Source of the DNA: Flavobacteriaceae bacterium
GTDB lineage: Bacteria > Bacteroidota > Bacteroidia > Flavobacteriales > Flavobacteriaceae
Reading direction: 5' to 3'
Assembly: GCA_016763215.1 (NCBI GenBank)
Contig: JAESUF010000305.1
Span: forward strand, 1 to 5,310
DNA: 5,310 nucleotides
Shown here: one piece after another, positions 1 through 5,310 of the stretch
Numbering within the stretch: position 1 is the stretch's first letter
How the letters are laid out: every line of letters begins with the position of its first letter
The notes under the pieces: generated by a model
Database searches by the model: none
The model's input: the letters and a program-made list of their open reading frames with translations, nothing else
Told to the model about the DNA's origin: nothing
Position numbers and translations under genes: made by a program

Positions 1-28
1 TCTCTTCAAATGTTTTCAAATTAGTATT

Positions 29-44
29 TGCAAGCATTGTGCCA
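29..44 (-). promoter_or_regulatory. Putative sigma-54 (RpoN) promoter reading leftward out of the window
   Basis: On the minus strand the sequence reads TGGCAC, five bases, then TTGCA. This matches the sigma-54 -24/-12 consensus (TGGCACG-N4-TTGCW) at every conserved position except the G after TGGCAC. The GG and GC elements have the required spacing. The predicted start of transcription is near position 18, so the controlled gene begins beyond the left edge. The site lies downstream of the proposed lipA terminator, as expected if it begins a new transcription unit in the same direction. The activator and the target gene cannot be seen. Confidence 0.55.
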
Positions 45-58
45 AACTAAATTTTACG

Positions 59-102
59 AAATAAAAATGTTAAAAAAGTGTGATTTTTACATTTTTTTAA
101 CA
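59..102 (-). terminator. Probable rho-independent terminator of lipA
   Basis: Positions 68-81 pair with 89-102, giving a 14-bp stem with one imperfect pair (78/92) around a 7-base loop. Read on the minus strand, the stem is followed directly by TTTTTATTT (59-67), the U-rich tail expected of an intrinsic terminator. It lies about 90 bases past the lipA stop codon. The stem is AT-rich, so it is weaker than a textbook terminator. The plus-strand direction lacks a U-tract after the stem, so termination is predicted mainly for the lipA side. Confidence 0.5.
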
Positions 103-128
103 CTATTCTGATTATAATTATGAATAGT
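102..128. repeat. Short inverted repeat downstream of lipA
   Basis: ACTATTC (102-108) and GAATAGT (122-128) are perfect 7-base inverted arms around 13 bases. The element sits between the lipA stop and the stronger hairpin at 68-102, whose outer base it touches. It could add structure to the 3' end of the lipA transcript or be a chance palindrome in AT-rich DNA. No U-tract follows it on either strand. Confidence 0.3.
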
Positions 129-188
129 ATAAATAATAGAGCATTGTATTGAATATAAATGGGGTTTTACAACTTATTATTAAAAAGT

Positions 189-1058
189 TTATTTAGCGTG
201 CTTATGTGCCTTGTAAGATGAGCGAACTAAAGGGCCGCTTTCTACATACATAAAGCCCATTTCTAACCCTAAAGTTTCATATTTTTTGAATTGATCTGGA
301 GTGATAAATTCTTTAACGGGTAAATGTTTCTTTGGAGGTTGTAAATATTGACCGATGGTAATTACATCCAAGCCAACTCCACGTAGATCTTTCATGGTCT
401 GAATTACTTCCTCTTCTTTTTCACCTAAACCAAGCATAATACCCGATTTGGTTCGCATTCCGTTTTCTTTTAAGTATTTTAAAACACCTAAGCTTCTATC
501 GTATTTTGCTTGAATACGAACTTCACGTGTTAATCTCCTCACGGTTTCTACGTTGTGAGAAACTACTTCAGGGTGGACTTCAATAATACGATCGATTAAT
601 TTCTCGTTTCCTTGAAAATCTGGAATCAATGTTTCCAATGTTGTCTTTGGGTTTGCTCTACGAATAGCATCGACAGTCTCTGCCCATATAATAGAACCAC
701 CATCTTTTAGGTCGTCTCTATCTACAGAAGTGATTACAGCATGTTTAATACCCATTATTTTGATGGAGCGTGCCACTTTTTCTGGCTCATCCCATTCAAC
801 CGTGTCGGGTCTTCCAGTTTTTACACCGCAAAAACCACATGATCGAGTACATACATTTCCAAGAATCATAAAAGTAGCTGTTCCTTCTCCCCAACATTCA
901 CCCATATTTGGGCAACTTCCACTGGCACAAATTGTATTCAATTTGTATTTGTCAACCAAGCTTCTAAGTTCCGTGTATTTCTTACCTACAGGTAATTTTA
1001 CACGCAACCAATCTGGTTTTTTTACTCTTCCAGGAAGTACAGCAGTTTCGTTTGCCAT
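189..1058 (-). CDS. lipA: Lipoyl synthase LipA
   Basis: This radical SAM enzyme inserts two sulfur atoms at C6 and C8 of octanoyl groups carried on lipoyl domains (2-oxoacid dehydrogenase E2 subunits, glycine cleavage H protein), the last step of lipoate synthesis in the cytoplasm. The 289-residue protein has all diagnostic motifs: the auxiliary 4Fe-4S cluster set C44, C49 and C55 ([12 protein letters not shown]), the SAM-cluster motif C70-x3-C74-x2-C77 (CTRSCGFC), the conserved VSHNVETV stretch near 166-173, and the C-terminal RSSY (279-282) that supplies the serine ligand of the auxiliary cluster. It is shorter than the 321-residue E. coli enzyme at the termini only. The ATG at 1056-1058 lies 19 bases past a good -7 box, which supports this start. 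A possible terminator follows at 59-102. No octanoyltransferase gene (lipB) is visible in the window. Identity is secure. Confidence 0.98.
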   Translation of the reverse strand: MANETAVLPGRVKKPDWLRVKLPVGKKYTELRSLVDKYKLNTICASGSCPNMGECWGEGTATFMILGNVCTRSCGFCGVKTGRPDTVEWDEPEKVARSIKIMGIKHAVITSVDRDDLKDGGSIIWAETVDAIRRANPKTTLETLIPDFQGNEKLIDRIIEVHPEVVSHNVETVRRLTREVRIQAKYDRSLGVLKYLKENGMRTKSGIMLGLGEKEEEVIQTMKDLRGVGLDVITIGQYLQPPKKHLPVKEFITPDQFKKYETLGLEMGFMYVESGPLVRSSYKAHKHAK

Positions 1059-1077
1059 TAATCTATGATTTAAGTTG

Positions 1078-1109
1078 CAAAGTTACGACAGAAAACGATG
1101 AGATACTAA
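1078..1109 (-). promoter_or_regulatory. Bacteroidota-type promoter of lipA
   Basis: The minus strand carries TAACTTTG (1078-1085), an exact match to the Bacteroidota -7 consensus TAnnTTTG. A TTAG (1106-1109) lies 20 bases upstream and is one base off the -33 TTTG, at a spacing usual for these promoters. The box ends 19 bases before the lipA ATG, predicting a short leader of about a dozen bases. The promoter lies wholly in the 68-base gap after the upstream gene, so lipA can be expressed independently of the operon before it. I saw no clear terminator in that gap, so read-through is also possible. Confidence 0.6.
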
Positions 1110-1126
1110 TACGTTTTACAATCAAT

Positions 1127-1777
1127 CTAATTGCTTTTTGTTTTAGATTTAACTCTTAGTAAGAATGATAATAAAAGAACTGACAGTAAGATTAACATTG
1201 TTTTTTTGTTGATAAAAGAAGTTTTTTCATAGTACTGTTTTAATTCAATCTCACTATCAAAAATGATTGAATCAAAAAACTTTTTTCTTTCAATTTCATT
1301 TAACCCGTTAGTATTTATGTAAGAAAAAGAATAAAAATTTTTATTTGCAATAAAAAAACTTGTTTCATGAACTGGTAAGCCATTGCTGTCATTGAAGGTT
1401 AGTTTATAGCCTTTAAGGTTAAATTTGTTTATTGGTTTGGTATGATTTAAATCATATTTAAACCCCTCTGTAAACATCCAAATAATATCTGAGTAGTATT
1501 TTTCTAAGCTGTTATTATCGTATGGTAATGGTACAGATTCTACATTTGAATATACTTTTCCTAAGTATAATTTTTGTGCAATAAACTTCGAAGAATCGTT
1601 TTCTGAATATATTTGATAATTTCTTCTATTGTCAATTATAGAATCTATTTCATACACTTCAAAAGGCATGTCAATAGCTACAATAGAATCAAAATCATAA
1701 GTATTCCATTCTTCAACTTGAGAATAGGAAGTTTTATAAAAGAAAATAAGTAAGACAATAGCAATTCTAATATTCAT
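1127..1777 (-). CDS. Exported hypothetical protein with C-terminal membrane anchor
   Basis: I do not recognise a named family. The 216-residue protein opens with a signal-peptide-like segment (MNIR, then hydrophobic 5-14, probable cleavage near TSYS-Q at 17-20). A polar, aromatic-rich region of about 170 residues without cysteine follows, and then a hydrophobic helix at 193-207 flanked by K191/K192 and a basic tail (RVKSKTKSN). The predicted topology is a periplasmic domain held in the inner membrane by its C-terminus. The alternating pattern and the FFDSIIFD stretch (167-174) loosely recall PsbP/Mog1-like alpha-beta domains, but this is only an impression. It starts 21 bp after the transporter stop with no promoter visible between them, so it is probably co-transcribed and may serve the transporter or the envelope. 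The gene is especially AT-rich. Confidence 0.8.
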   Translation of the reverse strand: MNIRIAIVLLIFFYKTSYSQVEEWNTYDFDSIVAIDMPFEVYEIDSIIDNRRNYQIYSENDSSKFIAQKLYLGKVYSNVESVPLPYDNNSLEKYYSDIIWMFTEGFKYDLNHTKPINKFNLKGYKLTFNDSNGLPVHETSFFIANKNFYSFSYINTNGLNEIERKKFFDSIIFDSEIELKQYYEKTSFINKKTMLILLSVLLLSFLLRVKSKTKSN

Positions 1778-1798
1778 ATTGAATTTTTAGATGAGAAT

Positions 1799-3040
1799 TT
1801 ACAAATTAAACAGAAACCAAATACTAAAACCAATCAAAAACACAATTCCGAGGATGCTAAGGATCTTTAAAAAAAGGCTGGGATGGTGTTCTTTTGGTGT
1901 ATGTTTTCCACTGATTAAAATGTAATTTAAAATCGCATAAAAAGGAGCAGTTAAGAAAGAAAGTATGGTGGCAATTTTTATAAGGTTCCCCATATCGCTT
2001 ATAAAATAGCCCAAGATGATAAACGTACCAAGTGCCAACAAAATAATCCAAAACAAATAATTGAATTTCGTTTTTTTGTTGAATAGTAATTGAATTGTTT
2101 TTGTCATTGCCCGCGGTGAAGCATCCAATGTGGTAATGGTGGTGCTAAACATGGTTGTAAATGCCGCTATGGCAATAAATATATATGCATATCCTCCTAA
2201 GCTTTTAGTATACAATTCAATTAACTGTCCAGCAAAAACCCCTCCTTTACTTGAAAAACTTTCTCCAGACTGAAACATCACAAGTGCTCCAAGCATTACA
2301 AAACAAACTCCTAGAAAAACAGTTCCTAAATAACCAATATTAAAGTCGAAAATAGCTTGTTTGGGTTTTATCTTTTGAAAGGTTGTTTTTTCTTTTTCTA
2401 CAGACCAGATAGAGTGCCAAATAGAAATATCTAATGGTGCAGGCATCCATCCTAAGAAAGCAATTAAGAATGTAATTTCAACAGCTCCGCTAGGTAGTAT
2501 TTGAGTGAAATCGAATGTTTGTTCGGTTTTAAACAATGCTACATTTACAGCAATAACAGTACAAATGGTTAATAACAAAATGATGTATTTCATCATGTTA
2601 TCAAGTAATTTATATTTTCCAACAAACAAAATGGTTATGCTAATAATTGTAACAATTATAGACCATGCGACTAAATTTTCTTCAGGAGAAAATGTACTGC
2701 TAATCGGTCCAAATAAATTGACAGCCAACCCTGCTGTAACAATTGTTACTGCAGCTTGGATGGTAAACATGGTTGCAAAACTAAGGAAGAAATAAACGAC
2801 TAAAACACCTTTTCCTAATTTGCGATACCCATCCAATAAGGTTTCTCCAGTAGCAGCTGCATAACGCGGGCCATATTGGAAAAAAGGGTACTTAAAAATA
2901 TTTACTAATAACAAAGCCCATAACAAACCAAAACCGAAATCTGCCCCTGCTCTTGTAGATTGTACTAAATGAGAAACCCCTACTGCAGCACCAGCAAAGA
3001 GTAACCCTGGGCCTAGAGAACGGAAGATGGATTTTTTCAT
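1799..3040 (-). CDS. Nramp-superfamily transporter with divergent metal-site motif
   Basis: This is a 413-residue inner-membrane protein with about 11 hydrophobic segments (roughly 10-28, 36-55, 78-107, 124-142, 150-170, 187-208, 230-255, 282-305, 326-346, 352-376, 388-412). The start (LGPGLLFAGAA), the AGADFGFGLLW stretch (31-41) after TM1 and the ATGETL at 63-68 align by eye with Nramp/MntH proteins (GPGLL..., GGAQFGYTLLW, ATGxxL). Classical Nramps bind Mn2+ or Fe2+ with the Asp and Asn of DPGN in TM1 and a Met in TM6. Here the DPGN position reads GVSH (21-24), while TM6 keeps Met-Pro as MPAP (199-202) in place of MPH. The substrate is therefore uncertain. Other features are a polar DASPR at 306-310 and a histidine-bearing loop (HTPKEHH) at 380-386. 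Its ATG overlaps the stop of the preceding sigma-factor gene (ATGA), pointing to translational coupling. Confidence 0.88.
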   Translation of the reverse strand: MKKSIFRSLGPGLLFAGAAVGVSHLVQSTRAGADFGFGLLWALLLVNIFKYPFFQYGPRYAAATGETLLDGYRKLGKGVLVVYFFLSFATMFTIQAAVTIVTAGLAVNLFGPISSTFSPEENLVAWSIIVTIISITILFVGKYKLLDNMMKYIILLLTICTVIAVNVALFKTEQTFDFTQILPSGAVEITFLIAFLGWMPAPLDISIWHSIWSVEKEKTTFQKIKPKQAIFDFNIGYLGTVFLGVCFVMLGALVMFQSGESFSSKGGVFAGQLIELYTKSLGGYAYIFIAIAAFTTMFSTTITTLDASPRAMTKTIQLLFNKKTKFNYLFWIILLALGTFIILGYFISDMGNLIKIATILSFLTAPFYAILNYILISGKHTPKEHHPSLFLKILSILGIVFLIGFSIWFLFNL

Positions 3041-3600
3041 GACTTTTTAATAATCTCAGCCAATAATTTTTTAGCACGTAACAATTTCACTTTTACATTG
3101 TTCATCGATTCATTAATCTGATCTGAGATTTCTTTATAGCTCAGTTCTTGAAAATAACGTAAATGAATAATTTCTTGATATTTAGGTTTCAGTTGTTTGA
3201 TGTCTCTCAGTAATTTGGCTAAATTCTGTTCAGTGATAATTTTGTCTTCTGGAGTTGGGTTGTCATCTACAATACTATAGGCTTCTGCTTCTTGTTCTTT
3301 CGTAGTTCCGGTGGTGATAGATGATTTATTCTTTCGAACCAAGTCGATATGAATGTTCTTAGAAATGGTAATCAGCCAAGTCTTGAACTGATAATTTTCA
3401 TCAAACGAGTTAATCTTGTCAAAGGCTTTTGAAAACGATTGAATGGTTATGTCTTCAGCATCATTATCATTTTTGGTTCTCTTTAGTTGGTATAAATAAA
3501 CATCAGACCAAAAATGATCCAGTAAAAAATTAAAAGAAGCTTGATTTCCTTCTTTCGCATTTTGAATATGTTGATTTAATACCTCTTTCGTTATTTCCAA
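3037..3600 (-). CDS. ECF-type RNA polymerase sigma-70 factor
   Basis: A group 4 sigma factor that would direct core RNA polymerase to a special promoter set. The 187-residue protein has the two-domain plan: sigma region 2 at about 23-92, with the DAEDITIQSFSKAF block (47-60) and the aromatic melting/-10 recognition segment FKTWLITISKNIHIDLVRK (72-90), then a polar linker (about 91-122), then sigma region 4 with a helix-turn-helix at about 137-182 (LKPKYQEIIHLRYFQELSYKEI onward, ending VKLLRAKKLL). It has no extra C-terminal domain. Its 5' end overlaps the glycosyltransferase by 10 bp and its TGA overlaps the transporter ATG by 4 bp, so it is the middle gene of a tightly packed operon. No anti-sigma gene lies beside it, which is unusual for a classical ECF factor. 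Targets are unknown. ATG at 3600 gives a normal-length region 2. Confidence 0.95.
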   Translation of the reverse strand: MEITKEVLNQHIQNAKEGNQASFNFLLDHFWSDVYLYQLKRTKNDNDAEDITIQSFSKAFDKINSFDENYQFKTWLITISKNIHIDLVRKNKSSITTGTTKEQEAEAYSIVDDNPTPEDKIITEQNLAKLLRDIKQLKPKYQEIIHLRYFQELSYKEISDQINESMNNVKVKLLRAKKLLAEIIKKS

Positions 3601-4697
3601 TGAGTAGGTTTTGAAAACGTGTTGGTGATAAATATAGTGAATTGAAACAAAACTAAAAATATTTCTAGAAAAGGCAGAAAGTATAAGACAGGAATTTCTT
3701 TTAGCTTTTTAGCCGAGAAGCCAACTGAAAGGTAGTTTATTGTTAAGTATCCTAAAAGTAAGAAAAGAACCAAGTAGTCTTGTGTAATTAAATATAAGAC
3801 AGGGGCTAGAATCCAGATTAAAATCTTTGAGATGTAAAATAGGCCTAGTAAGAATTTATGAGTACTCTTATAATGAGATGCTGTAGAAATGTGTCTTCTC
3901 TTTTGACGAAACCATTCGTTTACGCTTTTTGGAGCTTCAGAAATGGTGAAACTATCTGGATGTACTGAAATAGTTGTATTTGTGTTTGTTGCGGCGTCTT
4001 TAATAAAGAGATCATCATCTCCAGAACGAATATTCATATGATTGATAAATCCTTTCACCTTAAAAAATTCGCTTTTTGTGTAGGCTAAATTCCGACCAAC
4101 AGCCATATATGGAGCGCCTAATTTTGCATAACTAAAATATTGTATAGCCGTGAGTAATGTTTCATAACGCACCAATAAATTGACCAAAGAATATTTTTTA
4201 GCTTGATATTGCCCATATCCTAACACAATAGATTTTGTCTCCGAGAATTGAGCACTAATCATTTGAAGCCAATTTTTAGAAGCAGGAATGCAATCGGCAT
4301 CTGTAAATAGTAGATGCTCGTATCTTGCAGCTTTAATTCCTAAAGTCAAGGCATATTTCTTATTGCCCCAGAAAGCTTCATTATTCTCTACGTTGACAAG
4401 TTTTACTCTTGAATCTTTTCTTTGAAATTTTTCAATGGTATCTAATGTACTATCGGTAGAAGCATCGTTGATAATAACCAACTCAAACTTGGGATAGCTT
4501 TGTTTTAATAGTAACGGAATTAATTTTTCTAAGTTCTCTGCTTCATTTTTAGCACAGATAATGACAGAAACAGGATGCGAGGTTTCTTCTTCCTTATGAT
4601 GAGTTTTATGAAATGCAAAAGAAAGAAAAGAGAGGTAATAACAAAGTTGAACTCCGGTAACAGCTACAAAAATGTAGAAGAGAACAGTAATCACCAT
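3591..4697 (-). CDS. Family 2 membrane glycosyltransferase
   Basis: A GT2-type inverting glycosyltransferase, probably using a nucleotide sugar at the cytoplasmic face of the inner membrane to build an envelope polysaccharide or glycolipid. The 368 residues comprise an N-terminal membrane helix (about 3-27), a GT-A domain starting at HPVSVIICAKNE (41-52), the nucleotide-binding NDASTDST (77-84), the metal-binding DAD (133-135, in FTDADC), GRNLAY (201-206) in the acceptor region, an acidic GDDD (226-229) at the usual ED catalytic-base position, and QKRRH (265-269) where processive enzymes have QxxRW. Three or more C-terminal membrane segments follow (about 283-304, 307-326, 335-360). The QKRRH form lacks the tryptophan of synthase-type enzymes, so processivity is unclear. 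Sugar and acceptor cannot be deduced. It starts 6 bp after the small cysteine-rich gene and overlaps the sigma gene by 10 bp. Confidence 0.93.
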   Translation of the reverse strand: MVITVLFYIFVAVTGVQLCYYLSFLSFAFHKTHHKEEETSHPVSVIICAKNEAENLEKLIPLLLKQSYPKFELVIINDASTDSTLDTIEKFQRKDSRVKLVNVENNEAFWGNKKYALTLGIKAARYEHLLFTDADCIPASKNWLQMISAQFSETKSIVLGYGQYQAKKYSLVNLLVRYETLLTAIQYFSYAKLGAPYMAVGRNLAYTKSEFFKVKGFINHMNIRSGDDDLFIKDAATNTNTTISVHPDSFTISEAPKSVNEWFRQKRRHISTASHYKSTHKFLLGLFYISKILIWILAPVLYLITQDYLVLFLLLGYLTINYLSVGFSAKKLKEIPVLYFLPFLEIFLVLFQFTIFITNTFSKPTHWK

Positions 4698-4703
4698 GTA
4701 TAA

Positions 4704-4907
4704 TTAATTATGAGTAGGCTCAGAACATGAGTCAAATTGTTCTGGGGCCTTACCGCAAAAACCACAAGCTTCACCAGTAGTATTCAACATAGGATTCTGA
4801 CTTGCACAAGTACCAGCGAACTCTCCATCTTTTTTTGCCCAAATTTTAATAGCAATTCCAGCAACTCCAATGGCTAATAACCCAATAGTTAATAAAACAA
4901 GTTTCAT
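4704..4907 (-). CDS. Small membrane-anchored four-cysteine protein
   Basis: A 67-residue protein of unknown function, of a type that flavobacterial genomes tend to label 'membrane or secreted protein' (from memory). Residues 3-23 form a single hydrophobic segment, followed by a basic stretch (K21, K25, K26). No clear signal-peptidase or lipobox site is seen, so it is probably an uncleaved anchor. The soluble tail of about 40 residues has exactly four cysteines: C34, then C48-x2-C51 in ACGFCG, and C61. Four spaced cysteines with a CxxC core suggest a metal (zinc or iron-sulfur) site if the tail is cytoplasmic, or two disulfides if it is periplasmic. The topology is ambiguous. It heads the operon behind a consensus -7 box 21 bases upstream, and the next gene begins 6 bp past its stop. 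Its regular family-like composition and clean promoter argue that it is a real gene. Confidence 0.88.
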   Translation of the reverse strand: MKLVLLTIGLLAIGVAGIAIKIWAKKDGEFAGTCASQNPMLNTTGEACGFCGKAPEQFDSCSEPTHN

Positions 4908-4928
4908 TTTTCTACGTTTTTATAGGTA

Positions 4929-4936
4929 CAAAGATA
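4929..4936 (-). promoter_or_regulatory. -7 box of the five-gene operon promoter
   Basis: The minus strand reads TATCTTTG, an exact match to the Bacteroidota -7 consensus TAnnTTTG, ending 21 bases before the ATG of the small cysteine-rich protein. This predicts a short leader. At the expected -33 distance (about 4955-4961) no TTTG or TTG is visible, so the promoter may be weak or may need an activator. It is the only convincing promoter found for the operon reading through 1127. Confidence 0.55.
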
Positions 4937-4959
4937 GTCATTATTCGAGAAAAAATGAC
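4937..4959. promoter_or_regulatory. Imperfect palindrome in operon promoter, possible operator
   Basis: The sequence GTCATTATT (4937-4945), five bases, then AAAAATGAC (4951-4959) forms 9-base inverted arms with a single A/A mismatch. It directly abuts the -7 box at 4929-4936 and fills the space between the -7 and -33 positions, where a dimeric regulator would affect polymerase binding. It also lies in the shared region with the divergent sigma gene. No specific regulator family is recognised from the motif. A chance palindrome is possible in DNA this AT-rich. Confidence 0.35.
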
Positions 4960-5020
4960 CTGATATGATTGAGTTGTCTAAGTTTTTTATACTTTAACTG
5001 CATCAGAATTTCACCGTTTT

Positions 5021-5310
5021 TTGACTAACCAAGAAGAGTTCATAGAAAAATTAAAGTCTGGAAGCCAGTCAGCTTTTAGTCAGTTACTAGATGAATACCA
5101 GCAAAAGGTATTTCATACGTGTATTTCTTTTGTGCCAACCAAAGAAGATGCAGAAGATGTATCCCAGGAAGTTTTTTTGGAAGTATATAGGTCTGTCAGT
5201 AAATTTAAAGGAGATTCTAAGCTTTCCACTTGGATTTATAAGATATGCACCAATAAATGTTTAGAATTTATTCGTAAAAAAAACGCAAAAAAACGTTTTG
5301 CATTTATGCA
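5021..5310 (+). CDS. ECF-type sigma-70 factor, 5' part, truncated by window end
   Basis: The frame is open from 5021 to the right edge (96 codons and two bases), on the opposite strand to all other genes. The product has the sigma region 2 pattern: N-terminal helices (MTNQEEFIEKLKSGSQSAF if the first codon is read as Met), KEDAEDVSQEVFLEVY (41-56), then KFKGDSKLSTWIYKICTNKCLEFIRKK (61-87 region) with the aromatic melting segment. Region 4 lies beyond the edge. No ATG or GTG occurs in frame between the upstream stop (4979-4981) and the conserved domain, so TTG at 5021 is the only reasonable start, and it gives the usual ECF N-terminus. It resembles the 3037-3600 sigma factor only at the family level. 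No clear promoter is seen: a TTG at 4969-4971 and a poor -7-like TActTTAA at 4990-4997 are the best I can offer. An anti-sigma gene may follow outside the window. Confidence 0.92.
   Translation, partial: MTNQEEFIEKLKSGSQSAFSQLLDEYQQKVFHTCISFVPTKEDAEDVSQEVFLEVYRSVSKFKGDSKLSTWIYKICTNKCLEFIRKKNAKKRFAFM

Noticed and set aside
730..1068. Plus-strand open frame of 112 codons opposite lipA
   Set aside because: It lies almost wholly antisense to the highly conserved lipA, including its cysteine motifs. It has no recognisable domain and no promoter, and is a shadow frame.
1059..1126. Search for a terminator between the exported protein gene and lipA
   Set aside because: No convincing hairpin with a U-tract was found in the 68 bases. 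Only the lipA promoter is supported there.
1857..2051. Minus-strand 64-codon frame within the transporter
   Set aside because: Out-of-frame shadow of the transporter C-terminus. The real frame is intact, so there is no sign of a frameshift.
2505..2795. Plus-strand open frame of 96 codons opposite the transporter gene
   Set aside because: Antisense to transmembrane segments. Hydrophobic codons read in reverse commonly leave such frames open, and no homology is seen.
2892..3077. Minus-strand 61-codon frame spanning the sigma/transporter junction
   Set aside because: Shadow frame across two genes that are both well supported and joined by an ATGA overlap.
3648..3655. TAGTTTTG on the minus strand, a -7 consensus match 47 bases before the sigma factor ATG
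   Set aside because: It fits TAnnTTTG, but no -33 element is visible at 19-21 bases, and it lies inside the glycosyltransferase coding region in AT-rich DNA where such octamers are frequent. It is kept only as a weak internal promoter possibility.
4969..4997. Promoter for the divergent TTG-start sigma gene (TTG, 18 bases, TActTTAA)
   Set aside because: The -7 element has two mismatches to TAnnTTTG and the spacing is slightly short, so it is not strong enough to list as a feature.

Overview
The window reads as chromosomal DNA of a Bacteroidota member, most likely a marine-type Flavobacteriaceae. The grounds are strong AT richness, near absence of Shine-Dalgarno sequences, Bacteroidota-type -7 boxes (TAnnTTTG) in front of two leading genes, and flavobacterial-style proteins. 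Nothing marks it as phage, plasmid or insertion sequence, and I see no rRNA, tRNA or CRISPR.

Layout. Nearly everything is on the minus strand and is read right to left. A probable operon starts at a promoter near 4930 and runs: a 67-residue membrane-anchored four-cysteine protein (4704-4907), a family 2 membrane glycosyltransferase (3591-4697), an ECF-type sigma-70 factor (3037-3600), an Nramp-superfamily transporter (1799-3040) and a 216-residue exported hypothetical protein (1127-1777). Spacing is very tight: gaps of 6 and 21 bp, a 10-bp overlap and a 4-bp ATGA overlap. lipA (lipoyl synthase, 189-1058) follows behind its own promoter and probably ends at an AT-rich hairpin terminator (about 59-102). 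Further left, a near-perfect sigma-54 promoter (29-44, minus strand) points out of the window. At the right edge a second ECF sigma factor starts divergently at a TTG codon (5021) and is cut by the window end.

How the genes fit together. lipA is housekeeping. The remaining operon joins envelope functions (glycosyltransferase, Cys-rich membrane protein, exported protein), a regulator and a transporter. No anti-sigma gene is visible beside the 3037-3600 sigma factor. The most notable point is the transporter: it has the overall Nramp plan, but the TM1 metal-site motif DPGN is replaced by GVSH, while the TM6 Met-Pro is kept with a changed context (MPAP). Its annotation as a Mn/Fe transporter is therefore doubtful. 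No complete, clearly new multi-gene system is evident. The best candidates for follow-up are the variant transporter with its co-transcribed sigma factor and exported partner, the sigma-54 site, and the palindrome in the operon promoter.
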